A DNA stretch of 64,000 nucleotides from positions 26,540,440-26,604,439 of the forward strand of contig CM042089.1 in assembly GCA_023512835.1 (NCBI GenBank), given 5' to 3'. A program made the translations under genes and the position numbers. Source of the DNA: Taxillus chinensis. Lineage: Eukaryota > Streptophyta > Magnoliopsida > Santalales > Loranthaceae. A model generated the notes under the pieces. It searched no databases. It had not been told where the DNA came from and saw only the letters and a program-made list of their open reading frames with translations. This document shows, one piece after another, positions 61,437 through 64,000 of this stretch (positions are counted from its first letter, which is position 1; the number at the start of each line of letters is the position of its first letter).

Positions 61437-63056
61437 TGAAAAGGGCGTTTGTCGCACACACACTCCAAATAAAATTTAAACTAAGTATAGCTAGTGGCTT
61501 AACCTAGATCGTTCTCTACCGGAAGACTTATAAAATTCAATTCAATCTATTTAATTACTTGTTTAACAAAAACTAATGAAAAATAATAAATATAAAATTA
61601 GAGAATTTTTGATTGAATAAAAACTAATAAAAGCAAAGATTTTAAGTTAAGAATTCAATTAATCAAAGATGTAACCGATTTAACTTCACACCTGAATGTT
61701 GTTTATTACTATCCTAAAAGATAAATTAGATAAATTATGGTCTCATAATTTAAATGCATCAAGACACTATGAATACAAATAAATTATGAACTTATCCCAA
61801 CTAAAATATTATTAATTCTCAAAAGATTGCCCATTCCTTACGAAACAAATCTTTTCACTCAAATAAATATTAATGCACGATGAATTATTAAATTAATACT
61901 CAACCGAGATATTAAATCAACAAATCAAAGAATTGGAGAATTAATTCATAGCACATAAAATATCAAATTAAATATTAAAATATGGATTCAAAACAAGCAT
62001 TTAAAGTGCTAAGCTAAACATATTATAAAATACTTACCCCACCATAGGTTAAAAAATCACAAATCTGTTTGGAAAAATTAAAACAACAGAATTAAGAAAA
62101 ATAGGCTGCAAACAATTAAATGTCCAGTCTTCGACTCGATCTGAATCTTCAATGCATGTTGCGCTATCTCTCTCCAATTTCTGTTATATCTGCTCCGCAA
62201 AACTGTTGCGTAAAGGCTGTGGGTGAAGACGGCATTGGAGGCTGCACTGCACCGAGCGTGGATGAAGCTGGACGTGGGCGTGATGGAGAGATGAGGCGAT
62301 GTGGGAGACGGCAGCGTGGAAGCCTAGGTGTTGCTGCCGAGGAGATGAAGATGGGCTGGTGCAGCGTGTGATGGAACGATGAGAGATGGGTCTACGTTGG
62401 AACAGTGCAGGGGCGTCGGGATGCTGGGTCTTGGAGACGGCGTTGGAATGAATGCGTGAATGCTAGCTGGGTGTGATGGTTCACGTATATATCCATCTGG
62501 TTTCCTTTTTCCATGCACGAGCAGATTATGGAAAACCAATTACGGGCAATCCAAACTTAACCAATTGCTTTGCTTCCATTAAATTCATGTGGGCTCCATA
62601 TTAAATTCTTTCCCTTCACTTTGATTTTTTTCCACGAAGGTAGCATGCCAAAAGACTTCCTTTTAACTATTGGCCCACCTCATTAAATGTCAACAAGATT
62701 TCCCTTCCATGCACAAGCATTTAACGGATCCACCCAAATTTCTTCCTTTAATTTATATCACATGCAAAATATCAAAACAAAATCAAAATTAATAATTACA
62801 AATCAATATAAAGAATTAATATCAAAATATATCACTTAGTAAAATTACCAATTATGCCCAAAGAAATAATATTAAGATTGAAATAATCAATTAAAAATTA
62901 AAAACCATCAAACTTAATATTAAATCTATAAAAGTGAATAAAAAAGTAAATAATAAAAATTCGGAAAAGTATTATAAAAATACATTAATTCAATAAAATA
63001 TTAAATTAAAGCCCATAAATTAAATGCAAATTTAATGACAAATTATGCAGTTATTA
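61437..63056 (-). repeat. Athila-like 5' LTR
   Basis: 1,620 bp, TGAAAAGGGCG to GCAGTTATTA; the last CA is now TA. Same orientation as 39167-40790. Its U5 end faces the tRNA fossil rather than gag in the proper orientation. Confidence 0.88.
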
Positions 63057-63061
63057 ACGAG

Positions 63062-64000
63062 GCAAAAAAGGTGAAGACCGCTCCGCTATACTTAGTCGAT
63101 TCGGTTATGGTGTGGGGGAGGCGACGATATGCCGACAAGGAGTGCAGCCTATGTATCATTGATAATTGAGAAGGCCACTAGCTCTTCATCGACTTCCAAC
63201 GCGAACGGGTTCCACAAGGAGAAACGTGGGGGAGACAACCGAAGTGAAGGAAAAGGGAGACCCTTCCAACCGTCTAAGGACTTTCGCCCAAAACATTTCG
63301 TGAATAGTTTCAAGGACGGGGAGAAGTCAAGGATCTCTTGTTTCCTTTGTGAAGGCGTTTGAGTGCCCGAAGCGCTCCAAGCTCTCTGCAATGATCAACG
63401 AAGACGAAGACAGGGATGCGAGGGATCCAAGACTTGGTTCCTTGCAACTCCTCAATGCAATCAAGGCGAAGGTGGAGGTGCTACCATCCGAACGACAGAA
63501 GGGGCACATGTACGTGCTCGCTAAGGTCAACAACCTTGAAACTAAGGCCTTGGTGGACACAGGTGCGACCAATACCTTCATCAAGGTTGAAGAAGCTCAT
63601 AGACTGGGGATAGTCTACAAAGAAGAGAAGGGCTGGCTGAAGGTGGTGAACTCCAGTGCCAGTCCAATCCATGGCGTAGCTTGAGGTGTCGAGCTAAGTA
63701 TCGGCAAGTGGAGAGGCAAGGTGAATCTCTCCGTGGTGTCGATAGACGACTATCCCATGGTGTTGGGGATGGAGTTCGTTGACCAAGTACGAGCAATTCC
63801 AATTCCAAGCACCAACACAATGTGGATCATGGACGAGGGAAAGACGTGCATGGTGAAGGTAATGAGGGAGGAAGAGCTCAAGGTGAAATCTCTTTCGGCG
63901 CTCCAACTGTCCAAAGGAGTTAGGCGACAGGAGCCAACCTTCATTGCCATGGTAAAGGGAGAATGCCCAAGTGTTGCGGAGGAGCCCCAACTGAAGTGAA
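63062..64000 (+). pseudogene. Ty3 element copy B continued: gag and protease
   Basis: Continues 39166 (EAKKVKTAPLYLVDSVMV). Relative to copy A, about 290 bp of gag are deleted near 63167, where IIDN meets EKATSSSSTS-type text. The zinc knuckle keeps its first cysteines (ISCFLCEG) but has a short deletion near 63358. Protease ALVDTGATNTFI is present. SIGKWRGK keeps Trp where copy A has a stop. Runs off the right edge. Confidence 0.75.

Larger units (their letters stand above)
39167..63056 (-). mobile_element. Rearranged Athila-like Ty3 retrotransposon with inverted gag-protease half
   Basis: A 5-bp TSD ACGAG (39162-39166 and 63057-63061) flanks the whole unit. Both outer LTRs (39167-40790 and 61437-63056) are in minus orientation. 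Next to the left LTR come the polypurine tract, 3' region and pol in the expected minus order. From 48395 to 61366 the sequence is inverted: LTR end fragment, PBS, gag and protease read on the plus strand. A tRNA-Asp sequence joins this inverted block to the right LTR. A complete chromovirus (49278-59266) was later inserted into gag. Without that insertion and its TSD copy the unit is about 13.9 kb. Confidence 0.8.

Noticed and set aside
1..64000. CRISPR arrays, operons, riboswitches, rRNA
   Set aside because: None seen; the content is plant nuclear and the repeats are transposon-derived or microsatellites.

Overview
This is nuclear DNA from a seed plant, probably a eudicot. It holds most of one host gene, a P4-ATPase (ALA2-type lipid flippase) on the minus strand, buried in transposable elements. 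The plant origin rests on the closeness of the encoded protein to plant ALA2, the plant-type Ty3/gypsy lineages with tRNA-Met and tRNA-Asp primer sites, a plant DUF659 hAT transposase and L1-like LINEs.

About 1-30.5 kb: ALA2. Sixteen coding exons can be placed, from the ATG at 21443 down to 1387. They give 691 in-frame codons with consistent phases. The last third of the protein lies beyond the left edge. Introns are swollen by LINE fragments (three with visible target-site duplications, TSDs, or a poly-A end), by a long-TIR element, and by a 4.6-kb TIR element with an 8-bp TSD. Upstream of the ATG, a 7.9-kb hAT element (21755-29637, TSD TTACAAAA) lies in what is probably the 5'UTR intron. 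That hAT contains a 2.2-kb solo LTR in its transposase gene.

About 30.5-64 kb: a nested stack of Ty3/gypsy elements. The oldest layer is a plus-strand, tRNA-Met-primed element in tandem (LTR-internal-LTR-internal), which carries a solo LTR in gag and a 1.06-kb TIR transposon in integrase. Its second copy is split by an Athila-like element (39167-63056, TSD ACGAG). That element is in turn split by a complete Tekay-like chromovirus (49278-59266, TSD TTGGA) with two 2.25-kb LTRs.

The most unusual feature is the Athila-like insertion. Its outer LTRs are both in minus orientation and are flanked by one TSD, but the gag-protease half is inverted. That half is bounded on one side by a 296-bp LTR end fragment and on the other by a 66-nt tRNA-Asp(GTC) sequence, including the CCA end, attached next to the LTR. 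This looks like the fossil of one aberrant reverse-transcription event: read-through of the primer tRNA, mispriming on the genomic RNA, and copying to its 5' end. It then integrated normally. No CRISPR, bacterial or organellar features were seen. Only ALA2 looks like a potentially working host gene; every element ORF examined carries stops, frameshifts or truncations, except a few intact segments such as the Athila integrase.
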